64,000 nucleotides of DNA, from the NCBI GenBank assembly GCA_006386115.1, contig VFIW01000010.1, forward strand, positions 682,001 to 746,000. The letters run 5' to 3'. The notes under the pieces are model-generated. The model was given only the letters and a program-made list of their open reading frames with translations, was not told where the DNA came from and ran no database searches. A program made the translations under genes and the position numbers. Shown piece by piece: positions 32,478-44,841 of this stretch (position 1 is its first letter; the number at the start of each line of letters is the position of its first letter). The stretch is from Globisporangium splendens (taxonomy: Eukaryota; Oomycota; Peronosporomycetes; Pythiales; Pythiaceae).

Positions 32478-33237
32478 GCTCGGTGAGAGAGGGGGTACTA
32501 TTGACACATCTTGGTGTAGACCACAATATATCAGGTGCTGATATTGCAGTTAGGAATGAAATGGGTCGTAATTGCAAAGGCAGATACGAATGTGGTAAGA
32601 TGCGGATGGAATTGGGTAAAGATGGAGATGGGACGATACAAACCCAGATTCTTGTTTGGGTGGACGTCAGATTCGTGGAAAGACTCGCGTTCGCGTGAAG
32701 TAGCTGGATGCGAAGGAGTCTTCACGTGCGTGGAGTCACTTGCATGGCAATATGCGCTGCAAGAAAAGCAGCGAGGTGGAGCTCGCACTTGGTTGAATGA
32801 TGATACCTTCACTCGCGGGTGATATGTTGGAGTGATGGTCTGTTTAAAAATAGTTGCACTGGCTTTTTTCCATGCGCCTGTCGCAAATGAGCTGGTGTTC
32901 ATCGCGAACGACAATGCGACAAAAGTACCACGACGCTCTTCAGATCAAGTCGGCTTTTGCTTCGCGCCAAGAGTGCATCCGTTGCTCCACCGTACACAGC
33001 ATTCAGGATCACATGCAGCGATCCTCCTCCACACTGGAAGACTTGCATACACCAGCTCTTATGGCACGACGTGAGAGATCTTGGAGTTAAGTCGATAGCC
33101 TCCATCATTTGATACGACGACAACTTTGCCCTGGCTCACGACAAAAGATTGCTCTCTTGCTTCTTTTTGCCATGGGTGTTACCGCGCAATCTGCCTTTTA
33201 ACTTGCTCAACTCTTGATCTAAAGTGACTTTGCACAA
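32478..33237. other. Intergenic stretch without a gene
   Basis: About 760 bp. A minus-strand frame at 32531-32914 has no recognisable features. It should hold the promoter of repeat protein copy 4 and the 3' region of the GAF/IQ/EF-hand gene. Confidence 0.45.
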
Positions 33238-36200
33238 CTATTCGACGGTGTTGATTGCGCCTTCGATAGCGCCGTGCTCACCATCGTCTTCTTCTCCGTC
33301 TTTAATGCTTCCATCGTCGTTGGTATCTACTGCTGCTACTCCCTGACCGACTCGAAGCGCTCGCCATCGTTTGCGCAATGCAGATTGCGCAGAGTTTTCA
33401 ATCACCCACTGCCAGTCTTTCTTCGAGATCACGCCGCAGTCTCTCGATCGCTTTTTCAGCAGCGGATACTCGTGGAAGAACCAATTCGTGAATTCTGTGA
33501 GGGAGATCTCGCCCGAGCGATCGTTGTCCATCATATCGATCACGTCGTCCGCTTCGTCCTTTGTGAGCGGGATGCGGAGGCGCGCCATCATATCTCGCGT
33601 AACGTCACGGCTGAGTTCGCCGACACCTTCCGTGTCTAGCAACTCGAAGAGATCCTTGACGTTTTCCATGATTCTTGCTTCAGGCGACAGCTTCTCGCGC
33701 TCCTTCGCGAGCTCATACATGCGGGTCGCCATCACGTTCTCTTCGCGCTTCAGCTGCTTTTTGCCCGCTTTGCTCGCAAGATACTGTATGAACGAGCCAA
33801 ACGCATCCATTTCAACGCGCCACTCACTCCCATTGTCACTGTCTGGAGCCGCATTTGTTGCTGTGGAAGGCGCCAGTCCTCCGTAGCGTCTTGAGATTGC
33901 GAGCAGCTCGTCGCTTAGCCGCTTCGGTCGCGATCCTTTCCTTCTCAGCAATTTCAGGCGATATGCACGTTGGATTTTGATTGCGGCTCGCGTCCATTTC
34001 ATGAAAAGTGCTCGTCGCCTTGCGAGATGCTGTCGGAATGCGCACTGGATGCAGCGAGCCGCGATGAATCTCTTTCGAAGCAGCTTCAGTGCAGCTTTCG
34101 AGCGCGTGACGCGGTAGAAGCACTACAACACTGTTGCTTTGCGATCGAGTATCCGTTTTTCGCGAGCTGCGTCCAGATCGAGTTGCTTCAGGTACTTTAC
34201 GATGCTGATCAACGTGACGAGCAGTGCCCACATCGTGCGGACGGTATCACCAGCGGTCGGAGTAGATGCTACACGATGGGGAACAGAATGGGGAGGCACA
34301 ACTTCGGAATGCATCGCGTGTTGGGCCACGTCGTGAGTTTGTTCTGTTGCTGATGCCGAAATCAGTGGAAGCCCGACTTGATGTGCAACTTTGTCCTGGG
34401 TCTGCAAGAACATCTTGGCACGAAGGACTGGTCCCCATGACTTTCTTTCCTTCGGGTTCACGGCCAGGAGTTTCTTTCCCACACTCGCACGCAGATATTC
34501 CGTCAGCATTGCAAGCTTGTCGAGGTTTGTTAAGATCTCTTTCTTGTATCCAATTGCTAGCATCGCTGCCTCAACTAGAACCATTGCTGCGTGAGATAGA
34601 TCGGGAGATTCTTCTTCGGAGAAGATGGATGGCGGTGTCGGTTCTGGCGCCGCAGGTTTGTGATCGTGAGTCGTTCCTCTAACAGAGAGTATCGCGTCAC
34701 GTGCTGTGGGCTGCAGTCCAGTCAGAAATCCGCGGATGTCGGGCTCGAGACGCAGCGACGCTTGCTGAAAATCGTGCCTGGCACGTTTAAGCAGTGACAA
34801 AAGGTAGAATCCCCCACCCGAGCTCACGTAATACGCATTGTTGCCGGCTTCGTGGCCAAGCACTTCGTGGAGCACTTCCTCGTCGCCGCGCGGCGTGCCC
34901 TTCATCCAACGGTTGAGGAGATCATAGGCGCCACTTCGAATACCTTTCGCAGCTTGTTCGATCACTTTGATGTTGCGGATGGTCTGGTGCTCAATGTCAA
35001 AGCTGAAAACCTCCGAGTCGCCGTGAACATCAACTCCACGAAGTAGCACGTGGGATCGCATCTCTGGCTCCGGAACAGCGTTTGTCGTTGAAGAGGAAGA
35101 ATCCGGTTGTTGTTGCAACCCGGCTGCTTGAGGTGAATGCGCTTGCTTTTGCTGTTCTTTGGCCTTCCGAGAGCGAAAAATGTCGGACCGTTTAAAAAAC
35201 GAGCGAGAACCTCCATACTGCTTTGCTTGCGAATCTTCAGCGTTAGTAGGTGGAGTTTGCTGGACGGAAGATAGAGCTGCTGGAGAATGAGTTGCAGCAG
35301 TGGAGATGTTTGTTACTGCTGGAGGAGATACCTCGGGTTTCTTTCGAGCATAAATAGCAACTTCAGCACCAGATTTGAGAAACTGGAGGGCTTTCGTTGC
35401 CAACGCATCCTGCAGCACGGACGCTCGAGGATACTTTGCGTCCTGGGAACTGAAGAGAACCACCAACTTTGGAGTAGCATCGTTGCTATCGCTTGTGTCA
35501 GAAACGACCCGAACAGCGAGTCCGTCTTTCGCATTCAACCGCTCTCTGCAGTAGAAGAAAAATTCGGTTGCAAACGAGTGCACAGCGATCTTCCGGTACA
35601 CATGACTGAACACATCCGATGCCACGGCAGCGAAAGCCTCGAAAAACTGCCGCTGGTTCGATGTGAACGTATTCTCCGCCTTTGTGGAGGTACCTTTTGC
35701 GTCGTGTGTGAACACACAGAGTGCAATCCAGGGAGCCACGAATTGCGCATCGAGCATCGTTGCAAGGCACGAACACGCGTAAGCGCCTCGTTTCTCGATT
35801 CCTTCGGTAGGTTGAAGCGAGCTTCGACTTTCATCCAAAGTACGCGGTAGGTTGGTCATCGGAAGCTGAAGTTGTCCTTCGTAGTGAATGCCCAGCGAGA
35901 TCAAATGCTGCTTGCAGTTGTTGAGGTAGCAGAAATGCGGTGGCGCACGTGCAATCAGTCGGTGCGCCATGCCAGGCTTCAACGTGGTACCTTCCCGTGA
36001 AGTCGCTGGCTAGCGTTAGAATCTGTTGGGAATGGAACGCAACGAGGTCTCGTTGAATGATCTCCAGCACCGTGGAGAAGAATAGGCGAAAGTTCGGGTG
36101 GCGCTGCGATTTCAGGCGGATCAAATGGTCATAACTGAAGCGATAGTGTGTCGTGAGAATCATCTCGTTCAGCTTCTTTGCGCACGTTCTGAAAAACTGT

Positions 36201-39200
36201 GTGGTGTCAGCCTCGAGTTTGCGTGACTTTGGATGGAAGGCTTCCATCCCAAGGCTGTCTGCGCACAGAATTCGATCGTCGCCCATTGGTTCCACCATGT
36301 ACACGCGCTGATATTTCTTGTTCGTCAGTGAGCGCAGCGCTTTGTCGTTCTTCCCATCGAGAAGATGTACGATTGCTGAGTACTTGTGCTCGAGGCATTG
36401 AGCCGATACCAGCGACTTGTTTGCCTCGTCTGACAGATTTATGCTGACGTCTCCCATAAGACTGCCTGCAGAGGCACTCGTGAACACCATCTCTTCGCCG
36501 CCGATGGTCCGTCCTCCCATGTATACATCGCAGTTATTGCGGCTCATCGCTCGTGCCATGTGCTCCACAAGACCTTTCAGAGCTTGTGGCAGCGCCTCCA
36601 TCGATTCATCGGGACGTAGTTGCTCCAGGTTGCAGGAGACTCGATCGATCTCTTGAAGTGCTACTCGCCGTGCAACAATACCCTCGATGCGGATATTCAC
36701 TTGCGCGATCAGATCGTTCAGCAGAGGCAGAAGCGATCTTAATAACTCAAAGTCGTACATCCACGTCGCTCCTTTCACCCGACGCAGAACAATCGCTGTC
36801 GATACCAGTGCTGCTGTGTCGTTCTCGACATCTCGTGTTGCATTCACGAGTCCGACAATCACTTCTGGGACGTCAGGCATTATGAAACATCGAGCTGCTT
36901 CAGTATCCTCCTCTTTGCTGCACTCGGGGCTTTGCTGCAGCTCAATTTGCTGTAAAATACGTTCCATGAGCGCGTCAGTTGTAAACTTGTTGGGTTCATC
37001 AGCTTTGTCGCCTTGACATCGCTTCAGAACAGCCAGTGGGGGCTTTGCCTTCTCCGAGTCACATGTGATCCAGAGAACGTGGATTTCTTCCACGGCCACC
37101 AAGTTGCTCGCAATTTGACGCACAACTTCTCCGAACACAATCTGAAACGTGCTCCTGTTTCCCTGAAAGATCTTGGGTAAGTATTTCGCGGTTGCCATGG
37201 CCGAGTGAACGCGAATGTGTTCGCCGAGCAGATTCGCTGCTCTCGACAAGAACTCCACAACGCCTCGCTCTGGAAAATGTGGTGTGTAGATCCCACCTGC
37301 TGCGCCAGGGAACGTATCCGCCGACAGGACGCCGACAAACGGGATCGGCACACACACGTATGGGCCGTGTGGTGGCTTGGATCCAAAGTTCTTGAGCTTC
37401 CCATCCATCGCAATGTCGCTGTCGAGTTGATGCTCGTAGTACTTTTCAAGTCTTGGCAGCACCAGCGGACGCTGCGTGACAAACACGCGAAACGAAGCGC
37501 TGTTCGATGCGTTTGTAACCTGGTTCTCCATGCAACTGTGAGACGATGCGCAGGTAAAGCAGATCTTCTCACAAAGTGGCTGGATCATCCCGATATACGC
37601 GTCAACTCCGTTGAGCGCGTGTTCAATCTCCTGGATCACAATGTGCTGCAAGTACATCGGCGATCGAGATCTCAGATCGTCGCATGCCGTCATGATCCGA
37701 GTGGGTGCATGAGCACGAAGGCTTTGCCGGTACCCCTTCGAGCTTTTCCGTGCAGACCCCATCACGTTTGCAACCTGGGACGCGATTTGTCAAAGAAAGT
37801 CGACGACACCGGTCTCCGGCTGAGGTTCGCATGAGATGCGCTCGTATTTCTCCAAATTATCCAAACCTAGCACCCCGAATCGACCGATGGGCATGGCAAG
37901 AAACGGCCATTTCTGCTTCGCTGGTTCTTTCGCAAATACGCGGAGTTTGTCAATGATAACAGCACTGTCATTATCCGCTGGGGGAAGTAGCTGCGCGTCT
38001 TTCTGGGTGATCACCACTGGTACTTGGCTTTCCAGGACCTGGGAGCTTACACCATATCCGTGCTTCAGCTGTTTGCCCTTCATGATACTTGACTTTGACG
38101 CACTTGTGTACCGCAGCAGTCTCAATGCTGGCTCCAGTAACCCAACATACACATTGGTCTGATAGAAAACGCCTTCGAGTAGATCAATTGCTCGTTGTTG
38201 TAGAGCCACGACACCTTCCACAAGTAGCTCTTCGTCTGGAGTAAGCGGGTGACTTGAGTGTGTCGTGTCTCGTCCGTCAATATCAAACCTGCGCTGGATC
38301 TCGGTCAGCGTTTGCTCACAAGTGAAGCGGAACGACTCGAGTGCTCGAACACGAGCCCGAGATCTCTCGATCCGTTGATACAAGCTGTCCACTAGACTCG
38401 AGAGCGTGTCGGCTACTCGTGCAACGTAGTTTTGCTCGCATGCGGCGTGGAATTGTGGCAAATTCGAGCTCGTGATATACGCACCCGAGCTCCGAAGAGC
38501 AAGCGACGGAATCGGCGAAAAATGGCTCGTGGCGTTGCCAAGAAACACCTTCATGGCGTGGTTCACGTACTTTTCATTCGACAACCGCTGCTCGCGTCCG
38601 CCAGCCGGCACGGAAACGCCCTCATTTGCCTCCGAAACATTCGCAAGTATCAAGTTGAAGTACTTTGCGGTGATTTTCTCCTCTTGTAGCCTTCGTTTCT
38701 CGGAAACAGCCATCGACTCCGCTGCATTTCTTTCACGGTCGGCTTCAAGTTGACTCATCTTCTCCAAATCCTCGAGCCCAGCTTCATTGCATTTTTCTAC
38801 GAGAGCGAGTACTTCATCGAATGTTTCTGGTTCTAGATTGAAATGCTTCATGATTGAGTCCGGCAGCATTTCCTTAATTCGGAACCTAATCGGCATGGCG
38901 TGCTGGAATGCACACGACATCTCTTTCGCGCACTCTGCGTCCAACAATTCGTAAATCGCACTCGTTTTGCCATGCAACGAATCAATTTCAACGATTCGAA
39001 CCTTCCAGGCGCCGACGAGAACGTCTTTCACGGCTCGTGACGCATAAAACAGCAGTTGATGCGGTGAGCGAATCGGCTCGCGGGCTAAGCTCTGCAGTTT
39101 GTAGAGCGCATCGGATCGTCGCTTCAGGTAAATTGCAGTCCCGAGTGTCTTTGTAAGCGATGTCAGATGCTCGACGACACCTGCTTCGGGTTGATCTTCG

Positions 39201-41608
39201 TCCTCTCGTCCTTTCGGGACGTCCGTGAATCGATTCACACTTATGACACCCACCAACAATCTTCGTGTAAAAGCGGCAGGAAAACGTACGGGAAATCGGT
39301 ATCATCTGGTTCGTGCTGTGGGTCGAAACGCCGTAAGCGAGATCGCAAATCGGAATCTCTACGAACGACCAGAGGCTGTCTCAAGTCGAGGCAACGGAAG
39401 GACACTCCTTGACCTCGATTCAGGACTTTACCTAGCAGCGTCGACCCATTAAAGGCGAAAGTATAACGCAATTGCACTCCATCAGGCTGCAATTCCGCGA
39501 TTTGAACTTGAACACCAGGGAAACTGTCAGTGATCTCGCTGAAAACTCTCGCGACGACCTCGTCCAGCGCTCGAAGCGCATCCGCAGAAGGATTTAACCC
39601 CATCGAATGGAAAGCAGTCGATACCTTCGCGGAAGATTGTTGGCGACTCAATCCACGAGATACCCGACCGCGGACGCACGCAATGCTTTTCTCTGTTATC
39701 GCCACCGCTCTTCGTAAAAACGCGATGGCGCGCTCAGGAATTTCGTAGCTGCTCGTGAAATCCACCTGAAGTGCGTACTGTGTTGTCACCGACGATCGCT
39801 GTGCATCTTGAACAATCATAACGACTGCGTTCGGGTTTGTCAATCGAATCGCATCGCTATGGTGGCCGTTGATATTGCGCTCTTGTCCATGGAGTGCTGC
39901 TTGACGTTGGTGCTCATTCTCCAATTGCTCGAGCAGATGGACCAACTGGAAATGCTTTTTGTTCATTTGCCGAATTGGCAGCAATTGTCGAAGCTGAGGT
40001 CACGTGAGTCTCTCAACGGTTCAATTTGACCAGGAGACCTGGTACGTGTCGGACTCGCACATTGAGGCCAGAGTCGAAGCTGAGGTGGTGTCGTCACTTT
40101 GAGTTTGAGGCAGGGTAATCCTGAAAATGGTTCCATGCATGAGACTCGTGTGAGCATCACTGCTCTCTTTGTAGAGCATCACGTGCTTGATCTGTCGCTC
40201 CACCCATTGCAAGAATGGCATGAGTCGATCGTCAGGAACTTGGGTTGACGCCACGACTTCAATGCCCACGTCTGGATCCTTTTCGATTTTCAGACGACAA
40301 TACGTTCAACAAAGTCGACCGATTGAGCGATTCCACGAAGGAGTACATCGTACACGTCAAACACTGAACACGCTGAATCGCGCGTCGCATTCGCCATGAC
40401 TCGATGCCAGTGAACCCCACGATATCCTTCCAGAAACACACCCGACATGATTGACACGGAGTGCAGGAACTTGAGCGCATCAGGGTCATCGAGAAAGTAC
40501 CTTGCGGGTCTCGCCAAGTGAATCATTGCTCCATTCTTGAGTGCGTGGACGAGAGCTAGAACTCGCTTGCGCGTGTTGATCTTGAGGTTCTTGTACATTT
40601 GTTTGTGGTTTAGATCACGTCCAGTGATTCCAAGAAAGAGCGCGCCGTTAAAATGAAGATGCCGCAACTCGCTCGCAGCGTCTTTCAGATTTTGCCGAGT
40701 GAGAAACTCACTGAGTTCTATCGGTGTCATTGATTCTGGACGCGATCGAAGAGCTTTTCTACAGCTGTCTAATGACAACACTCCAATCGCCGCCTGTCTC
40801 GAACCGACCAGCAACGGGAAGCATCCAAACGGACCAGTGTTTGTTTGTGGTGTGAAGTGTTTGACTTGGATGTGCGAATACGCATCGATATCTTCGATCA
40901 CTACTTCACGCAATGACTCCATCGCCTCAAAGCTAACGAAACTCGCTTGACCTTTCGAGGGAAATGTTGATGGCTCGTGCTGTTCTTGGTTGGATTGTGA
41001 TTTGCTGTGTGGAGCAGTATGGGGATCTTCAGGTGTGCTGGCGAGCAGCACTTGATGTATCATGGTACTCTTGGTTGAACAGACAGCAAAGCGAAGAAGA
41101 GGCGTTGGCGAAGCCGCTGGAGGACCTGGGAGCCGTTCGATCATTGCCAAATAGATATCGGACTCGCTCAAACACGATTCGGCTGCTTGCACGATATGCC
41201 GTTGCACCTGAAGCAGCGTTGGCAGCTTCACGCTCCCATCGTACAACCACTGCGGGAGAATCACCGACTGGCTTTCCTCTAAATCCTGAAGCCTGGCCGA
41301 GATGTCCTTGAAGTAATCCCCCAGACGAACAAGAGTGCGATCAAATGTCATGCGGGACGTTATCGCTTGCTCGATCGCCTGTGTGTATAATTTGGGCTCG
41401 TGTGCGGGATTTTTGCAGCAGGAGTGGACGCAACGGAGCTGCTGCTCGGCGAGCTGGAGACGAGGTACGCGCTCCGCGTGCGACGAGCGCAGCGTATTTC
41501 CTCTCTCTCCTGCTCATTGCCGCCGAAGATGTCGAGACGGAAATGGTGGCGAAGATGCTCAGGGACGAATTCATATTGATTGTCGCGCTCGCTGATGTCG
41601 TCGTCCAT
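33238..41608 (-). pseudogene. Giant GAF / IQ / EF-hand protein gene, broken
   Basis: One very large minus-strand gene (roughly 2,600 codons). From 41378 down it has repeated GAF-like units, each ending in a helix such as GVVEFLSRAANLLGEH or GVVEHLTSLTKTLGT. The end carries IQ motifs (AIKIQRAYRLKLLRRK) and EF-hands, the second canonical (DNDRSGEISLTEF). An upstream frame (41608, MDDDISERDNQYEF) may be the first exon. It is interrupted by a one-base shift near 40288 (FVERIVV to RLKIEKDPD), one near 39249 (PLLHED to LLVGVISVNRF), TGA at 37790-37792 inside GVVDFL-stop-QIASQV, a shift near 35985 (LASDF to REGTTLKPG), and TAG at 34123-34125 (KATVL-stop-CFYR), which may instead end a 78-nt intron. 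An intron near 39998-40030 is also likely. Either a young pseudogene or several assembly errors. Function unknown; GAF units usually bind small ligands, and the C-terminus suggests calcium/calmodulin control. Confidence 0.6.
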
Positions 41609-41827
41609 GACTGGGATTCTGCTGCGCCTTTTGTTGGCTCGCGATGCTTCGATCGAGGATATTTTGATTCGATTTGTATCTTTGTTTTTTCTTTAAAAGC
41701 ATGTCAGGATGTTAAACCAATATGAGGATGTCACGAACCACGCCAGTCCACTCAGGTATACAAAAAGAATAGAAATTAAAACAATAGTTATCGCCTTCTT
41801 CACTCATGCCATCTTGGTCTGGCCAGC

Positions 41828-44414
41828 TTATGCGATGAATGGGGCTTGACGGACATCGATTTTGCAAAGGCGAACACTTCCGAGAATTTGTTCAGGAAGT
41901 TCCGAATCTTCTTGGCCTTCAAGCACAAAGCCAAAGTCCACGACCATGTTTCGAAAGTGCTCCGAGACTCCGACCAGTCCCTTTCTCGCCACAAAGTTGA
42001 ACTCGTGCGCGTCGACATCCACTTCGAAATAGCCATCACCCTCGTAGAAACGATGCTGAGGGCGAGTCAGGATGGGCTGGCCGTTATATGTTTCTAATAA
42101 ATGCCGTTCGGTTCGCCCCAGCTTCTGCTCCTGAGGATTCACTACGATACCGATCGCTTTGAATCGGTCGCGCTAAAGAGTAGATACAAATTACGGTGTG
42201 AGCGACGCAATTTCATAGGGCGAAAAAAAAAAAACACTCTTACCATGCCACTTGCACTTTGCATGAAGGTTTTCAGGAGCTTGACAGCTTGAAGTGGTGG
42301 ATCGTCAGTCTCGAGCATTTTCCTCACAGCGGGCGGGATTGCAAAGTACGTAACGAAGTTAAACCCAGTTCCATCGCCTTGCTTCTCGCCCCACAGCGGA
42401 TTCGAAGGCTGGTAGTTTGGAACTTGGCAATTCACAACGAACAGATCGAGCGGATGTCTGAAACAAAGTGTTAGCGTCAGTTCGAAAAACAAATAAAAGC
42501 AAGATGAGAGCTCACACTTACTCTGAAGTCTTCAGGTTGCTGATATCAACGATACTGGCGATGTTGTCGATTTTTCCGTCAGACTACAATAAACAGCACA
42601 GTCAGTATGAGAAACTCGTGGAGTGTGTACAGCAGGAAACTGCAGCCTTACTCTATAGACGTCGATTGCCAGTAGCTCTAACAAAGCTGGGGTGGAGGCT
42701 GCCTTCTGCTTCATTCTACGGTAGTTTGGACCTGCGAATGACTAGTTGATCAGTATTTTGCCAGCGATACCATCGACTGCAATTAAACCAACGAAAAAGA
42801 AAGATGCGACACCTTGGCGAACATTGAACCGAGTCGCAGAAATCTGCGTCCAGCATCCAGGAGAGATCTCAGCTGGAGCAGGTGCGCACATCTTGACCGA
42901 TGAGCCTGCAGATGCTTTAACGCCTACTTGTTCCGTCATCATACCAAATGATGTGAGCAGCTTTGCCATATACATGTTGCGAAACAGTGATTATAGTCTT
43001 ACCATTGACGATTCCGAGGAACTTTGACACGAAGGGCGGTTGTGTTACACCGCTACCATTTGAAAGCTTTGCTGCGGTCGGTCGACTGGACTTCCCAGGG
43101 ATGCCAGTAAGCGGCGAAATGGCTTGGAAGCCCACGGGTGAGTCGTATCGCACAGCCTTCTGATGCTGACTCGACCTCGATGTCCCCATGGCCGACGAAG
43201 ACGGCAACGCAGCGATCTCATCGGGTGCATTGTGCAGCCAGAGAAGCCAGACACAGACTGCATTGATGAAAAATGCCGTCGCATACAGCGCTTGCAAGCT
43301 TCCAAACCTAATCAGCACTACAATTCACACACAGTAGGCAAAGCGATTAACACCCAAGCGGCAGAAAATTGGCAGTTTCTGGAAGAAAATGCAAACGGAA
43401 GGTGTGTTACACTACCTACGACAGGATTGAGGAACAGCAGTAGCGCAGTTGTCTCGTTGCCGGCAAGCCTGCTCCGCTGCACCAATTTTGTGCACACACT
43501 CACATTAGTATGCATACCTCGCAATACCTAGGGAATGCGCCACTCACCATGTTAGCAGGGAAGAACCCAGACGGTCGTTGCTCGTACTGTGAGGTTGCAA
43601 ACGGGTGCACTTTGCGTATGTTGGCGGCGGTGTCGAGCGGACAATCGGCATCGGACGTTGACTCCTCGCCTCTGGATGGAGAAGGCGGACCTGATGAGGA
43701 CGATGAAGCTAACGAGTCCCGCGTGTTCAAGCATGGGAGGTCTACTCTGCTGTCCCCCACGACAGAACTGCTTCCATTTGCACCAGAGTCCTCACTCCCA
43801 TCCGCGGGTTCTCGCGGACTCATCACGAGCGAGATGGCGTTGGTCCACTCCTTAAACTCCTGGTTCGTGTCCGTACAGATGCGGAACAATCGGTGCGCGC
43901 CGCTCGACACAGTGAAGCAGAACGGCGTCGGGACGCCGCGCGGCAGGTCGCCCTGAATCACGAGCGAGACGCCATTCTCCGTGAGCTGCATGACGCCATG
44001 CGCGTCCTGCCGCGTGTGCACGGTCTCGGGCGGCGATGCGTGGCGGAAATACTTGAGCACGCCCGTGCCGGAGTCCAGCACGAACCATCGCTGGTTCCAG
44101 CGCTTGCGCTTCCACTTGCCCGAGCTCTGCTTGAGCAGGTAGCCACACTTGAGAGCAGGCGGCTTCGACGCTCCTCCATCGTTCTTGACGGGATTCGCAT
44201 TCCCCTCAACAGATTTACGAGGTTCCAACGATGACTTCGTCGTCGCCGTCGCTGCTGCATTAACGCATTGCGCAGGCAGGCTCGACGGCGCTGCTGCTGC
44301 TGATGGAGGCAGCTGCGGTATCTGCGCGGGAGCGACTCGCGCGCCACCAACGAGGTCCGCGCTGCCGCCGCCGTCCGTTGGCGCAGAGGAGGAGGGAGAA
44401 GCGGAAAGAGGCAT
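41828..44414 (-). CDS. PH and EDR2-C (DUF1336) protein with hydrophobic middle
   Basis: A multi-exon gene. The first exon (44414-43548) codes a Pro/Ala-rich start and a PH domain at about residues 88-200 (CGYLLKQSSGKWKRKRWNQ, RWFVLDSGTG). Middle exons (about 43480-42990) carry a hydrophobic segment (YATAFFINAVCVWLLWL). The EDR2 C-terminal domain comes from the last exons: one ending at 42813, then 42731-42652, 42583-42522, 42457-42244 and 42172-41828, all in phase. Hallmarks are ALLELLAIDVYR, DLFVVNCQVPNYQP, GTGFNFVTYFAIP and NFVARKGLVGVSEHF. Plant EDR2 uses PH plus START plus this domain in lipid-linked control of cell death. Here I see no START. The join near 42960-43010 is unresolved: the donor GTAAGA and the next frame do not match, so a small extra exon or a frameshift is likely. 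Confidence 0.7.
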
Positions 44415-44841
44415 GAGGTCACACCGCTCGACGGTGCATGCAGCAATGTGGTTAATGCGGTGCGGATGGAGATCAATGCGAAGGTGGCGTCGCGCGTGCG
44501 TCTTCTATCTTTGATCTTCGGCAGCCCTGCATGCATGCTGGGTGCAACGTACCACATGCGATCACAACAAAACGACTTTGCAACAAGTAACAGCAACTTT
44601 GCGTCTCATCCCTTTTCAGCATCGTACCTCCTCGAGCCAATCCAGTATTCCTAGTTCAACCTAGCGAGAGGAAAAGAACATTTAACAGGTACACACCCTC
44701 CCTCTCAAGCATGATATCTATCTGTTTGGACAGGGTTTCACTTTTCCACAATGCTGGCCGCGTGTGCGTTGCGTGGCTAAAAGGGGAAATTCTCGCAAGT
44801 GGCTTCGCTCCCACGCGCGGTCTCTGTGCGCGCGCCTCGGG
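44415..44841. promoter_or_regulatory. Divergent promoter region
   Basis: About 430 bp between the PH-EDR2 gene (minus) and the golgin (plus). Both genes must use it. No named element was recognised. Confidence 0.45.

Noticed and set aside
32531..32914. Minus-strand 127-codon frame in the gap upstream of repeat protein copy 4
   Set aside because: No domain, poor codon pattern, and it sits in a probable promoter region.
37790..37792. Selenocysteine at the TGA in the GAF gene
   Set aside because: The aligned position in sister units is Ser or Thr, not Cys, and no nearby SECIS-like hairpin was recognised. A nonsense change or base error is simpler.
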